Positions 1 to 7,324 of a stretch of 9,435 nt of DNA are shown one piece after another. Position numbers and translations under genes: made by a program. Below the pieces are notes generated by a model. That model was not told where the DNA came from, did not search any database, and saw nothing but the letters and a program-made list of their open reading frames with translations. Origin of the DNA: Methyloprofundus sp. (GTDB taxonomy: Bacteria; Pseudomonadota; Gammaproteobacteria; Methylococcales; Methylomonadaceae); the NCBI GenBank assembly GCA_030619185.1, contig JAUXBW010000073.1, forward strand, positions 1 through 9,435. The letters run 5' to 3'. Within the stretch, counting starts at the first letter, position 1. Each line of letters begins with the position of its first letter.

Positions 1-197
1 TATATTCAGTTATGCAGGTTTAAGCAAATAATCACACAACGAGAAAGTGTTTACCAAGTCAGTTCCTGTTACATTTAGTCCTCAGCCTTCTGGGTATCAC
101 TACCCCCTGAATCGTTTGAACGCCTTGTTCTACAATAGATTCACCCGTTGATATAGGTGGGCTTACATATCCCATCTTAGGGAATGATATTAGAAAA
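1..197. other. non-coding end region downstream of valS
   Basis: I see no supported gene or terminator here. There is a small dyad GGGTA-TCAC-TACCC (92-105) and a 38-codon minus-strand frame (175 to 59) without a ribosome site or recognisable product. Confidence 0.5.
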
Positions 198-3008
198 TTA
201 TAGTGCCTGAATTTTAAGTAATTGTTCATTAAAATTAGCTAAAGAGTTGTGTATATTTGCTAATTTTTCTTTTTCCTTGTTTATAACCTCAGCCGGTGCT
301 TTATCAACAAATTTAGGATTATTCAATTTGCCTTCAATACGCGGTAAGTCTTTTTCCAGTTTAGAAATTTCTTTTTCCAGCCGGATGATTTCTGCTTTTT
401 TATCTATTAATCCAGCCATGGGAATCAGAATGCGTAATTCATTGACTAAAGCGATAGCTGATTCTGGTGCTGTTTCACTTTCTGTTAAACAGTGAATAGT
501 TTCAATACGTCCCAGTTTTTGTAAATAAACCTGTGCCTGGGGCAAATATTGCTGGTCAGTTGTGCTCATGTTTTCCAGTAACACCGGCAAAGGCTTGCCT
601 GGCGAAATATTCATTTCCCCACGAATACGCCGAACACCCAGGATAAATTGCTGGGTCCACTCAATGGCTGCGACTGCTTCAGCATCAATTTGATCTGTAT
701 CAGACTCAGGGTAGGGCTGTAGCATAATGGTATCAGCCTGTACACCTGCCAGAGGTGCAACCCGTTGCCAGATCTCTTCGGTGATAAAGGGCATAATCGG
801 GTGCGCAAGACGTAAAACTGTTTCTAAAACTGTTAATAATGTTTTACGTGTACCTCGCTGTAAAGCAATATTATCTGACTGCAGGGAAATTTTAGAGAGT
901 TCCAGGTACCAGTCACAGTACTCATTCCAGATAAATTCATAAATTTCCTGTGCTGCATGGTCAAAGCGGTAATTTTCTATGGCATCGCTGGTGGTGGCAA
1001 TCACCTGATTCAAGCGGGATACGATCCATTTATCCGCCTGGCTATATGCTAAATCACTACCATTTTGTCCACAATCCTGTTCTTCGGTATTCATCAATAC
1101 AAAACGGGCTGCATTCCATAGCTTATTACAGAAATTACGATAACCATCGATACGTCCACCATCCAGGCGAATATCACGCCCTGTAGATGCCAGTGAGGCA
1201 AAGGTAAAGCGTAGCGCATCCGTTCCATAAGACGGAATACCATCCGGGTAGGCTTTGCGCGTTGCTTTTTCGATTTTTTCAGCCAGATGTGGTTGCATCA
1301 TGCCTGAAACACGCTTGCTAACCAAGTCTTCCAGGCTAATGCCATCGATTAAATCAATTGGATCCAGGACATTACCTTTGGACTTAGACATCTTCTGTCC
1401 TTCGGCATCACGTACCAGCCCGTGAATATAGACCTTTTTAAAAGGTACATCGCCCATGAATTTTTTGCCCATCATAATCATGCGCGCAACCCAGAAGAAG
1501 ATAATATCAAAGCCGGTGACTAAAACACTGCCTGGGTAGTGTTGCTCCAGTTCGGGTGTTTTTTCCGGCCAGCCCAGAGTAGAAAATGGCCAAAGTGCAG
1601 AGGAAAACCAGGTATCTAATACATCTTCATCTTGTCTTAGTACATAGTCATCAGCCAGCTTATGCTGCTTGCGAACGTCTTGCTCTGTACGCCCTACATA
1701 AACATTGCCTAGCTCATCATACCAGGCAGGGATACGATGCCCCCACCAGATTTGTCGGGAAATACACCAGTCCTGGATATTATTCATCCAGTCATAATAA
1801 GTGTTTTTCCAGTTATCCGGCACAAATTGTATTTCGCCGCTTTTAACTGCCTCCAAAGCGGGTTCAGCCAATGGTGCAACTTTGACATACCACTGGTCGG
1901 TTAGTAGGGGCTCAATAATACTGCCTGAACGATCACCGCGAGGAACCATCAGTTTATGGTCTTCAATTTTCTCTAGTAAATCTAAAGCATCAAGGTCCGC
2001 TACGATCTGCTTACGTGCGGCAACCCGATCCAGGCCAATATAAGCGGCAGGGATTAAATCTTGTTCCTCTTCTTCATTTGCGCGGATAGACGCATCAGGC
2101 GTAAAAATATTAATTAAGCCGCCGTGAATCTGGTCTTGAATCGAGGATATTTCTTTGTGGCGTGTCCAGACTTCGTAATCATTAAAATCATGAGCCGGGG
2201 TGATTTTAACGCAACCTGTGCCAAATTCAGGGTCGACATACTCATCGGCAATAATAGGAATTAAACGTCCCGAGAGTGGTAATTTGATAAATTCACCTAA
2301 CAGATGCTTGTAGCGATCGTCACTCGGGTGAATAGCAACTGCTGCGTCGCCCAGCATAGTTTCCGGTCGTGTCGTCGCCACGATTAAATGCCCCGTGCCA
2401 TTAGATAATGGATAACGCATATGCCACATGGAACCGTTTTCTTCTTCGGATAACACCTCCAGGTCTGATACCGCAGTATGTAATACAGGATCCCAGTTTA
2501 CCAGGCGTTTACCGCGATAAATCAAGCCCTCTTCATAGAGACTGACAAAGACTTCTTTAACTGCTTCAGACAAGCCATCATCCATGGTAAAACGCTCGCG
2601 TGACCAGTCTAAAGACGCACCCATACGACGCAATTGTTTGGTAATGGTGCCGCCGGATTCTTCTTTCCAGTCCCAGATACGCTCAATGAATTTATCGCGC
2701 CCATAATCATGGCGGGTCTTGCCCTCCTGATTGATTAAGCGCTCAACTACCATTTGTGTCGCTATTCCCGCATGGTCAGTCCCCGGTTGCCATAAGGTGT
2801 TGCAGCCTTTCATGCGGTGATAACGGGTTAGCGCATCCATAATCGTATCCTGGAAAGCATGGCCCATATGCAATCTACCGGTGACATTAGGCGGTGGAAT
2901 CATAATGCAGTATGACTCGCCTTCCTGGCTGGGAGCAAAGTAGTCTTTTTCTTCCCAGGTAGAGTACCAATGTTGTTCAATAGCAGCGGGGTTGTATGTT
3001 TTTTCCAT
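198..3008 (-). CDS. valS: valine--tRNA ligase (valyl-tRNA synthetase)
   Basis: This cytoplasmic class Ia synthetase charges tRNA-Val with valine using ATP and hydrolyses mischarged Thr-tRNA-Val. The 936-residue product is close to the 951 of E. coli ValS. The nucleotide-binding signature [13 protein letters not shown] is at residues 38-50 (HIGH-type HMGH at 47-50) and KMSKS is at 539-543. The CP1 editing domain spans roughly 190-350 and shows [11 protein letters not shown] (211-221) and [18 protein letters not shown] (263-280). A helical anticodon-binding region lies around 660-810, and the last 70 residues are a charged heptad-like coiled coil, the usual ValRS tRNA-binding arm. The ATG at 3008 gives the expected start [15 protein letters not shown], but there is no convincing Shine-Dalgarno before it. 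It is the last gene of pepA-holC-valS, separated from holC by 136 bp filled largely with palindromic repeats. No hairpin plus T-run terminator is visible after the stop. The gene is complete, with all catalytic motifs. Confidence 0.98.
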   Translation of the reverse strand: MEKTYNPAAIEQHWYSTWEEKDYFAPSQEGESYCIMIPPPNVTGRLHMGHAFQDTIMDALTRYHRMKGCNTLWQPGTDHAGIATQMVVERLINQEGKTRHDYGRDKFIERIWDWKEESGGTITKQLRRMGASLDWSRERFTMDDGLSEAVKEVFVSLYEEGLIYRGKRLVNWDPVLHTAVSDLEVLSEEENGSMWHMRYPLSNGTGHLIVATTRPETMLGDAAVAIHPSDDRYKHLLGEFIKLPLSGRLIPIIADEYVDPEFGTGCVKITPAHDFNDYEVWTRHKEISSIQDQIHGGLINIFTPDASIRANEEEEQDLIPAAYIGLDRVAARKQIVADLDALDLLEKIEDHKLMVPRGDRSGSIIEPLLTDQWYVKVAPLAEPALEAVKSGEIQFVPDNWKNTYYDWMNNIQDWCISRQIWWGHRIPAWYDELGNVYVGRTEQDVRKQHKLADDYVLRQDEDVLDTWFSSALWPFSTLGWPEKTPELEQHYPGSVLVTGFDIIFFWVARMIMMGKKFMGDVPFKKVYIHGLVRDAEGQKMSKSKGNVLDPIDLIDGISLEDLVSKRVSGMMQPHLAEKIEKATRKAYPDGIPSYGTDALRFTFASLASTGRDIRLDGGRIDGYRNFCNKLWNAARFVLMNTEEQDCGQNGSDLAYSQADKWIVSRLNQVIATTSDAIENYRFDHAAQEIYEFIWNEYCDWYLELSKISLQSDNIALQRGTRKTLLTVLETVLRLAHPIMPFITEEIWQRVAPLAGVQADTIMLQPYPESDTDQIDAEAVAAIEWTQQFILGVRRIRGEMNISPGKPLPVLLENMSTTDQQYLPQAQVYLQKLGRIETIHCLTESETAPESAIALVNELRILIPMAGLIDKKAEIIRLEKEISKLEKDLPRIEGKLNNPKFVDKAPAEVINKEKEKLANIHNSLANFNEQLLKIQAL

Positions 3009-3036
3009 GTTATGGTTCGTTAGATAGTAAAGTAGT

Positions 3037-3132
3037 CTCGTTCCTACGCTCTGCGTAGGAATGTAGTTGTGTGCTCTGCGTCACAGGACGCGGAGCGTCC
3101 GCACATGGGTTCCCACGCTCCGCGTGGGAACC
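3037..3132 (+). repeat. GC-rich palindromic repeat, three stem-loops (holC-valS gap)
   Basis: Three hairpins lie in a row. Hairpin 1 (3039-3063) has 11-bp arms CGTTCCTACGC and GCGTAGGAATG around TCT, with one G-T pair. Hairpin 2 (3073-3096) has GCTCTGCGTC and GACGCGGAGC around ACAG, with one G-T pair. Hairpin 3 (3108-3132) has a perfect 11-bp stem GGTTCCCACGC and GCGTGGGAACC around TCC. The run is far more GC-rich than the adjacent sequence. Its first part is homologous, in opposite orientation, to the repeat at 3589-3645. It belongs to a style of intergenic repeat that I recall from several gammaproteobacteria. It could stall, terminate or stabilise the holC-valS transcript. Confidence 0.9.
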
Positions 3133-3144
3133 AGGAGTAGTGAG

Positions 3145-3579
3145 TTACATATTATGTGTATTGGGTGTGATGCCTAGTGTCTGGTAATGCCTATAACGTA
3201 GCCGACCTGCCTGTTTCTGAGTTTCATCATTATCTAATAATTCAAAAATCTGCACTGTCTGGGATATATGTTCAGGGCACTCAGTTGATAAATTTATCAG
3301 TGTATGCTGCCAGGGTGCAGGTGCTTGTTGTGTGCCAATTATAACGGTATTGGCGATACTGGGTAAGCTATCCTGAAATATTTCATGGGGTACAAAGCTA
3401 CTGGCACGAAATGTCCAGAGCAACTTGTCCATTTGCTGAGCCTGTTGCATAGAGTGAGTTAATATATAAGTTTTAAACCCTAGGCGAAAAGCCTTTTCTG
3501 CTAGTTTGCAGGCGAATAGCTGTCGCCCCTGTTCAGATCGAGTTGATAAGATATAAAAATTAACTTTAGGTTGTTGCAT
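3145..3579 (-). CDS. holC: DNA polymerase III chi subunit
   Basis: Chi is a clamp-loader accessory protein that binds psi (HolD) and the C-terminal tail of SSB, linking the replicase to SSB-coated lagging strand. From the ATG at 3579 the product is 144 aa (E. coli chi 147). It begins MQQPKVNFYIL, matching the family start V-x-F-Y-x-L, and carries ACKLAEKAFRLGFKTYILT (residues 23-41), DKLLWTFRASSFVPHE, a TVIIGTQ strand, and the C-terminal AGRLRYRHYQTLGITPNTH typical of chi. The frame stays open to an ATG at 3636, but those 19 extra codons lie in or beside a palindromic repeat and resemble nothing in the family, so the internal ATG is preferred. Neither start has an evident Shine-Dalgarno, which suggests that repeat insertion displaced the original leader, or that translation is weak or coupled to pepA 71 bp upstream. 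Confidence 0.93.
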   Translation of the reverse strand: MQQPKVNFYILSTRSEQGRQLFACKLAEKAFRLGFKTYILTHSMQQAQQMDKLLWTFRASSFVPHEIFQDSLPSIANTVIIGTQQAPAPWQHTLINLSTECPEHISQTVQIFELLDNDETQKQAGRLRYRHYQTLGITPNTHNM

Positions 3580-3588
3580 ACAGGGTTT

Positions 3589-3645
3589 GCGTTTTGTGAC
3601 GCAGAGCGTCTGACCATGCATTCCCACGCAGAGCATGGGAACGAG
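3589..3645 (-). repeat. second, truncated copy of the palindromic repeat (pepA-holC gap)
   Basis: Read on the minus strand it starts CTCGTTCCCATGCTCTGCG and forms an 11-bp hairpin (3619-3643) around TCT with two G-T pairs, then a smaller 5-bp hairpin at 3598-3610 (GACGC and GCGTC around AGA). It matches the copy at 3037-3091: 22 of 25 bases in the first hairpin, and 17 of 19 in the segment beginning GCTCTGCGTCACA. It lacks the third stem-loop. It begins 5 bp past the pepA stop and ends about 10 bp before the holC start. Confidence 0.88.
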
Positions 3646-3650
3646 TCTTT

Positions 3651-5138
3651 TTAGGCAGCATCCGCGCGGTTTAATAAATATTGTACTAATAAGGGTACAG
3701 GTCGGCCTGTTGCTCCTTTAGCATCACCACTCTTCCAGGCAGTACCCGCGATATCTAGGTGTGCCCATTGATAGTCTTCGGTAAAGCGTGAAAGAAAGCA
3801 GGCAGCGGTAATGGTGCCGGCATCACGACCACCGATATTAGCGATATCGGCAAAATTAGATTTTAACTGGTCCTGATATTCATCCCATAAAGGCAAACGC
3901 CAGACACTATCCAGAGCTGTTTCACTGGCACTCAATAAATCGTTGCAAAGTGTATCATTATTACCTAACAAACCACTCGGCACACGCCCTAAAGCAACCA
4001 GGCATGCACCTGTCAGTGTCGCCATATCAATGACCACATCCGGGTTGAATTTTTTTGCATAAGTCAGTGCATCGCACAGAATTAAACGACCTTCAGCATC
4101 GGTATTTAAAATTTCAATGGTTAAGCCAGCCATGCTGGTAACAATATCGCCTGGTTTGTTAGCATCGCCATCAGGCATATTTTCAGATGAAGGGATGATA
4201 CCGACGATATTTAAGGGGAGTTGTAATTGCGCGGCCGCTTGTAATGCACCTAAAACGGCGGCACTACCACACATATCGTATTTCATTTCATCCATGCCCG
4301 CGCCTGGCTTTAAGGAAATCCCCCCGGCATCAAAGGTCAGGCCTTTTCCGACAAAAACGATCGGTTGTGAGTTCTTAGCGGCTCCATTATATTTCAGGGT
4401 AATTAACTTAGCTGGCTGGCGGCTCCCTCGGCTGACAGAAAGAAAAGAACCCATACCGAGTTTGTGCATATCGGCTTCTTCCAGAATTTCGGCCGTTAAA
4501 TTGGCATGCTGCCCGGCAATTTCTAGTGCTTGTTCAGCTAGGTAGGTCGGTGTGCAGATATTCCCGGGTAAGTCAGAGATATGTTTCGCCAGGGCAACAC
4601 CTTGTGCGATGGCGATACCCTGATCGATTCCAGTTTGAATAGCGTCTGAGTCAGTCAGGCTATGTAAGTTGATAGACGCTAAAGCCAGTTTGTCGTCGGG
4701 TTTGCTTTTGCAGTCATTAAACTGGTAGAAAGGTGCGTCAAAGGCTTCGACAATCTGGCGTGCGTTCCAGGTGATATTATGTTTTTCCAGTTTAATCTCA
4801 GTTAAACAACAATCGGCACTGCTGATCTGGCTAGTTTTGAGTGTATTAGCCGCTGCGCTTACTGCTTTGCGAAAAGCTTTAGCCGTTAATTTATCAGCAT
4901 TCCCAAAGCCAACCAGTAAGGCGCGTTTAATAGTAGCATGAGGGAGGTAGTTGATTAGCAAGGTATCTGCTACCTTACCCTGAATATCTCCACGTTCAAG
5001 AATATCTGTGACTAAGCTATCCGTCAATGAATCCAGTGTTTGCGCTGCCGGGCTTAATTTCTTATTATTAAAAACTGCAACGATAAGGCATTCAGTTTCC
5101 AGTGCTTCTAAAGGTGTGTTTGCTAATAAATAATCCAT
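3651..5138 (-). CDS. pepA: leucyl aminopeptidase (cytosol aminopeptidase, M17 family)
   Basis: This hexameric two-metal exopeptidase removes N-terminal residues, preferentially leucine, from peptides in the cytoplasm. In E. coli the same protein also binds DNA, as a Xer-recombination accessory factor and carAB regulator; whether that holds here is unknown. The 495-aa length fits the family (E. coli 503). An N-terminal macro-like domain covers about 1-160, and the catalytic domain follows. Metal and active-site residues are all present: K265 and D270 in VGKGLTFDAGG, K277 in SLKPG, D288 in KYDMCG, and D347, E349 and R351 in the signature NTDAEGRL. The ATG at 5138 is preceded about 30-40 bp upstream by a consensus TATAAT, so this looks like the first gene of pepA-holC-valS. 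In enterobacteria the divergent neighbour is lptFG; here it is a lipid-type ABC operon. The stop lies 5 bp from a palindromic repeat. Confidence 0.98.
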   Translation of the reverse strand: MDYLLANTPLEALETECLIVAVFNNKKLSPAAQTLDSLTDSLVTDILERGDIQGKVADTLLINYLPHATIKRALLVGFGNADKLTAKAFRKAVSAAANTLKTSQISSADCCLTEIKLEKHNITWNARQIVEAFDAPFYQFNDCKSKPDDKLALASINLHSLTDSDAIQTGIDQGIAIAQGVALAKHISDLPGNICTPTYLAEQALEIAGQHANLTAEILEEADMHKLGMGSFLSVSRGSRQPAKLITLKYNGAAKNSQPIVFVGKGLTFDAGGISLKPGAGMDEMKYDMCGSAAVLGALQAAAQLQLPLNIVGIIPSSENMPDGDANKPGDIVTSMAGLTIEILNTDAEGRLILCDALTYAKKFNPDVVIDMATLTGACLVALGRVPSGLLGNNDTLCNDLLSASETALDSVWRLPLWDEYQDQLKSNFADIANIGGRDAGTITAACFLSRFTEDYQWAHLDIAGTAWKSGDAKGATGRPVPLLVQYLLNRADAA

Positions 5139-5174
5139 ATAGCTTGTTAAAGTGGAAGTTTAAAAAGTGAGCTG

Positions 5175-5200
5175 ATTATACAATATATTTAAGCTGTAAA
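5175..5200 (-). promoter_or_regulatory. likely pepA promoter
   Basis: On the minus strand a perfect TATAAT (5180-5175) lies 36 bp before the pepA ATG, leaving an mRNA leader of about 30 nt. The best -35-like hexamer is TTTACA (5200-5195), but the spacing is only 14 bp, so the -35 is weak or an activator may assist. The -10 is well supported; the rest is inferred. Confidence 0.5.
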
Positions 5201-5223
5201 AGTTAGGACTACCGGATTCTCAG

Positions 5224-5240
5224 AAATTATCCGATAATTT
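5224..5240. promoter_or_regulatory. operator-like dyad AAATTAT-CCG-ATAATTT
   Basis: The 17-bp near-perfect palindrome has 7-bp arms around CCG and lies between the two divergent promoters, about 24 bp upstream of the pepA -35 region. Its size suits a dimeric regulator. The AT-rich context makes chance possible, and no family is assigned. Confidence 0.35.
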
Positions 5241-5339
5241 GTTAATTTTTCAGGGTGTGTGCATGCTTATTTAAAGGCATGAAAGCATAATAATAAGTAT
5301 GATTTTTTGATACACAACCCCTGAATTATCAAAAATAAC
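5233..5339. repeat. long imperfect inverted repeat in the divergent control region
   Basis: The core hairpin is CATGCTTATT (5262-5271) with AATAAGTATG (5292-5301), one G-T pair. It is flanked by CAGGGTGTGT (5251-5260) facing ACACAACCCCTG (5312-5323, two extra bases), and outside that TGTTAATT (5240-5247) facing AATTATCA (5324-5331, one mismatch). The symmetry fades near 5233 and 5339. It covers most of the space between the promoters and could be a cruciform, a decayed miniature element or a regulatory structure. A T-run (5303-5308) follows the core stem on the plus strand. Confidence 0.5.
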
Positions 5340-5349
5340 TAATCTTTCC

Positions 5350-5380
5350 TTGACGACATCCGATAAATATTGCTTATATT
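5350..5380 (+). promoter_or_regulatory. possible promoter of the MCE transporter operon
   Basis: TTGACG (5350-5355, 5 of 6 to the sigma-70 -35) is followed after 19 bp by TATATT (5375-5380, 5 of 6 to the -10). The spacing is longer than ideal. A start near 5387 would leave a leader of about 27 nt before the TTG start codon with its AACAGG ribosome site. Confidence 0.4.
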
Positions 5381-5413
5381 GTTAAGTATTATTGCTTAAT
5401 AACAGGTTTATCA

Positions 5414-6541
5414 TTGAATAAATGTATCTTTAAACTTTCGCTTAGTGACGAAAAAATTGCTCAAGGATGGATTCAAGGCGACTGGGCTATGGGTAATACT
5501 GTGCCCGAGCTTAAGTCAGTTATACGCCAGTTAGACAAATTAGACTGTGTGCAACTCGACTTACAGGGTGAGCAATTAGGCCACTGGGATAGCCGTTTTG
5601 TACTGTTTTTATTTGAGCTAGAAAAATATTGCAAGACACATAATATTTTACTGAATTTGCTAGATTTTCCCGCCGCTACACAAGGCCTATTAAAACAGGC
5701 CTCTGCATTTCCAGTACGTGAGAGCGGGCAGAAGAACAAACATGAATTACCCTTCCTTGCGCAGTTGGGGCAGGACGCACTGGTATTTTATAAACAAACA
5801 CAGACTATGCTGACTTTTGTCGGTGAAGTATGTTTTAGTTCACTGCGCTTATTGCGTGGCAAAGCCTGTTTTCGGCAAAGAGATTTGTGGCTGGTGATGC
5901 AAGACTGTGGTCCTAAGGCCTTACCTATTGTTACTCTGATCAGTCTTTTGGTAGGCTTGATATTAGCGTTTGTCGGCGCTATGCAATTGAAAATGTTTGG
6001 AGCGCAAATATATGTCGCTAATCTAGTCGGCCTGGGTATGGCGCGAGAGATGGGGGCGATGATGACCGCGATTATTATGGCAGGGCGTACTGGCGCAGCA
6101 TTTGCCTCGCAATTGGGTTCTATGCAGGTAAATGAGGAAATCGATGCGCTGAAGACCTTAGGTATTTCACCCGTTGATTTTTTAGTATTACCACGCATGC
6201 TGGCATTGATCTTTATGTTGCCGTTACTCTGCTTATATGCAGATCTAATGGGGATTCTGGGCGGATTGATGGTCTGCGTTACCCTGCTGGATATTTCAGT
6301 CGTTGAGTATTTAATTCAGACTAAAGGGGCTCTTGATTTAAATGATTTTATAGCCGGATTAATTAAAAGTAGTATTTTTGGTGTGCTGGTTGCACTTTCC
6401 GGGTGTCTGAGTGGTATGCAGTGTGGTCGTAGTTCTTCTTCTGTCGGTGATGCTGCAACGGATGCGGTAGTTGCCGGGATTGTCAGTATAGTCGTGGCCG
6501 ATGCTACTTTAACGGTGGTTTATCAGATTATAGATTTCTAA
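5414..6541 (+). CDS. MlaE-family ABC transporter permease with fused N-terminal STAS (MlaB-like) domain
   Basis: This is the inner-membrane permease of an MCE-type transporter, a family that moves phospholipids or other hydrophobic molecules between the inner membrane and the outer envelope. Residues 1-100 resemble a STAS domain: alternating strands and helices with a WDS motif at 58-60, the part played by separate MlaB in E. coli. Residues 120-375 form the MlaE/YrbE permease, with hydrophobic segments near 170-190, 200-225, 256-290 and 315-335 and again at the C-terminus. The family signature is clear: REMGAMMTAIIMAGRTGAAF (211-230), then EEIDALKTLGISP (241-253). The start is the TTG at 5414, chosen because AACAGG sits 7 nt upstream, no ATG or GTG lies between it and the in-frame stop at 5351, and the next ATG (5489) would remove the first STAS strands. 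The stop is 1 nt from the ATPase gene. Confidence 0.93.
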   Translation: MNKCIFKLSLSDEKIAQGWIQGDWAMGNTVPELKSVIRQLDKLDCVQLDLQGEQLGHWDSRFVLFLFELEKYCKTHNILLNLLDFPAATQGLLKQASAFPVRESGQKNKHELPFLAQLGQDALVFYKQTQTMLTFVGEVCFSSLRLLRGKACFRQRDLWLVMQDCGPKALPIVTLISLLVGLILAFVGAMQLKMFGAQIYVANLVGLGMAREMGAMMTAIIMAGRTGAAFASQLGSMQVNEEIDALKTLGISPVDFLVLPRMLALIFMLPLLCLYADLMGILGGLMVCVTLLDISVVEYLIQTKGALDLNDFIAGLIKSSIFGVLVALSGCLSGMQCGRSSSSVGDAATDAVVAGIVSIVVADATLTVVYQIIDF

Positions 6542-6542
6542 T

Positions 6543-7292
6543 ATGAAACAAGTACATATTGAAGTTAAAGATTTAACCATGGCCTATGATGATTTTATCA
6601 TCCAGCAGCAATTGAATTTTAGTATACATAAAGGTGATATATTTATTGTCATGGGCGGCAACGGCTGTGGAAAAAGTACCTTGCTAAGACATTTACTGGC
6701 ACTAAAAAAACCTGCGCAAGGTGAAATTTTTTATCAAAATAAAAATTTGTGGCAAATCTCTGAGCAACAACGAAAAAAAATTATGCGTGCTAATGGTGTC
6801 ATGTATCAGAGCGGTGCATTGTGGAGTTCATTGACCTTAGAAGAGAATATTGCCTTACCGTTAAAAGAGTATACTGATTTGCCTGCTGAGGAGATTAAAG
6901 GTCTGGCTTATTTAAAGCTGGCTTTAGTAGGCCTGGTCGGGTTTGAAGAGTATTACCCTGCTGAAATCAGTGGTGGCATGAAAAAACGCGCAGGATTAGC
7001 GCGTGCTTTGGCCTTAGACCCGGATATTTTGTTTTTTGACGAACCGTCTGCGGGTCTCGATCCGGAAAGCGCAAAACTGTTAGACGATTTAATTTTGAGT
7101 ATTCAGGATAGTTTAGGCACGACCATTGTGGTCGTTACCCATGATTTACCTAGTTTATTTGCTATAGGCACCGATTCAATCTTTCTGGATCCAATAACTA
7201 AGACGATGATTGCACAAGGTGCGCCCAAAAAGTTATTAGCAGAATGTTCTAACCCTGTTGTGCAACGTTTTTTAAGTCGTGGGGTTAAATAA
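6543..7292 (+). CDS. ABC transporter ATP-binding protein, MlaF-like
   Basis: This is the cytoplasmic nucleotide-binding subunit that powers the MCE transporter and would dimerise beneath the STAS-permease. The product is 249 aa, a usual length for the family. All ABC motifs are present: Walker A GGNGCGKST (38-46), Q-loop glutamine Q89 in MYQSGALW (the MlaF-type sequence), signature ISGGM (142-146), Walker B DILFFDEP (161-168) with catalytic E167, D-loop GLD (171-173), and H-loop H200 in THDLPSLF. The QSGALW and ISGGMKKRAGLARAL sequences place it with MlaF/Ttg2A rather than with importers of small solutes. The ATG follows the permease stop after a single base with no clear Shine-Dalgarno of its own, suggesting translational coupling. 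Confidence in the family is high; the substrate is inferred only from the neighbours. Confidence 0.95.
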   Translation: MKQVHIEVKDLTMAYDDFIIQQQLNFSIHKGDIFIVMGGNGCGKSTLLRHLLALKKPAQGEIFYQNKNLWQISEQQRKKIMRANGVMYQSGALWSSLTLEENIALPLKEYTDLPAEEIKGLAYLKLALVGLVGFEEYYPAEISGGMKKRAGLARALALDPDILFFDEPSAGLDPESAKLLDDLILSIQDSLGTTIVVVTHDLPSLFAIGTDSIFLDPITKTMIAQGAPKKLLAECSNPVVQRFLSRGVK

Positions 7293-7324
7293 TGTTATAT
7301 ATGATCATATTGAAAAGTAAATGA
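7292..7324 (+). other. 10-codon mini-ORF bridging mlaF-like and MCE genes
   Basis: In the 28-bp gap between the ATPase and MCE genes, an ATG overlapping the ATPase stop (TAATG at 7290-7294) opens a frame encoding MLYMIILKSK. It closes with a TGA that overlaps the MCE start as ATGA (7321-7324). Ribosomes could reinitiate at each overlap and so couple the three genes. The arrangement is seen directly in the sequence. That it is translated is inference, and so short a frame can arise by chance. Confidence 0.3.

Noticed and set aside
59..175. 38-codon minus-strand frame after valS starting MGYVSPPISTGESIVEQG
   Set aside because: There is no Shine-Dalgarno and no recognised family, and an adjacent frame is equally open for about 20 codons with a polar ending (GGSDTQKAED). 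It may be a decayed gene tail, but I cannot support it.
3580..3636. N-terminal extension of holC from the ATG at 3636
   Set aside because: The 19 residues are encoded by or beside the palindromic repeat and have no counterpart in chi proteins; the family start is at 3579.
4117..4545. 142-codon plus-strand frame opposite pepA
   Set aside because: It is antisense to the conserved PepA catalytic domain, with no ribosome site or domain; it is a shadow frame.
5262..5308. Hairpin plus T-run as an intrinsic terminator on the plus strand
   Set aside because: The stem is AT-rich with a 20-nt loop, and no plus-strand gene ends upstream of it; it is better treated as part of the inverted repeat.
5788..6198. 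136-codon minus-strand frame opposite the permease gene
   Set aside because: It is a shadow of the conserved MlaE coding sequence, with no independent support.
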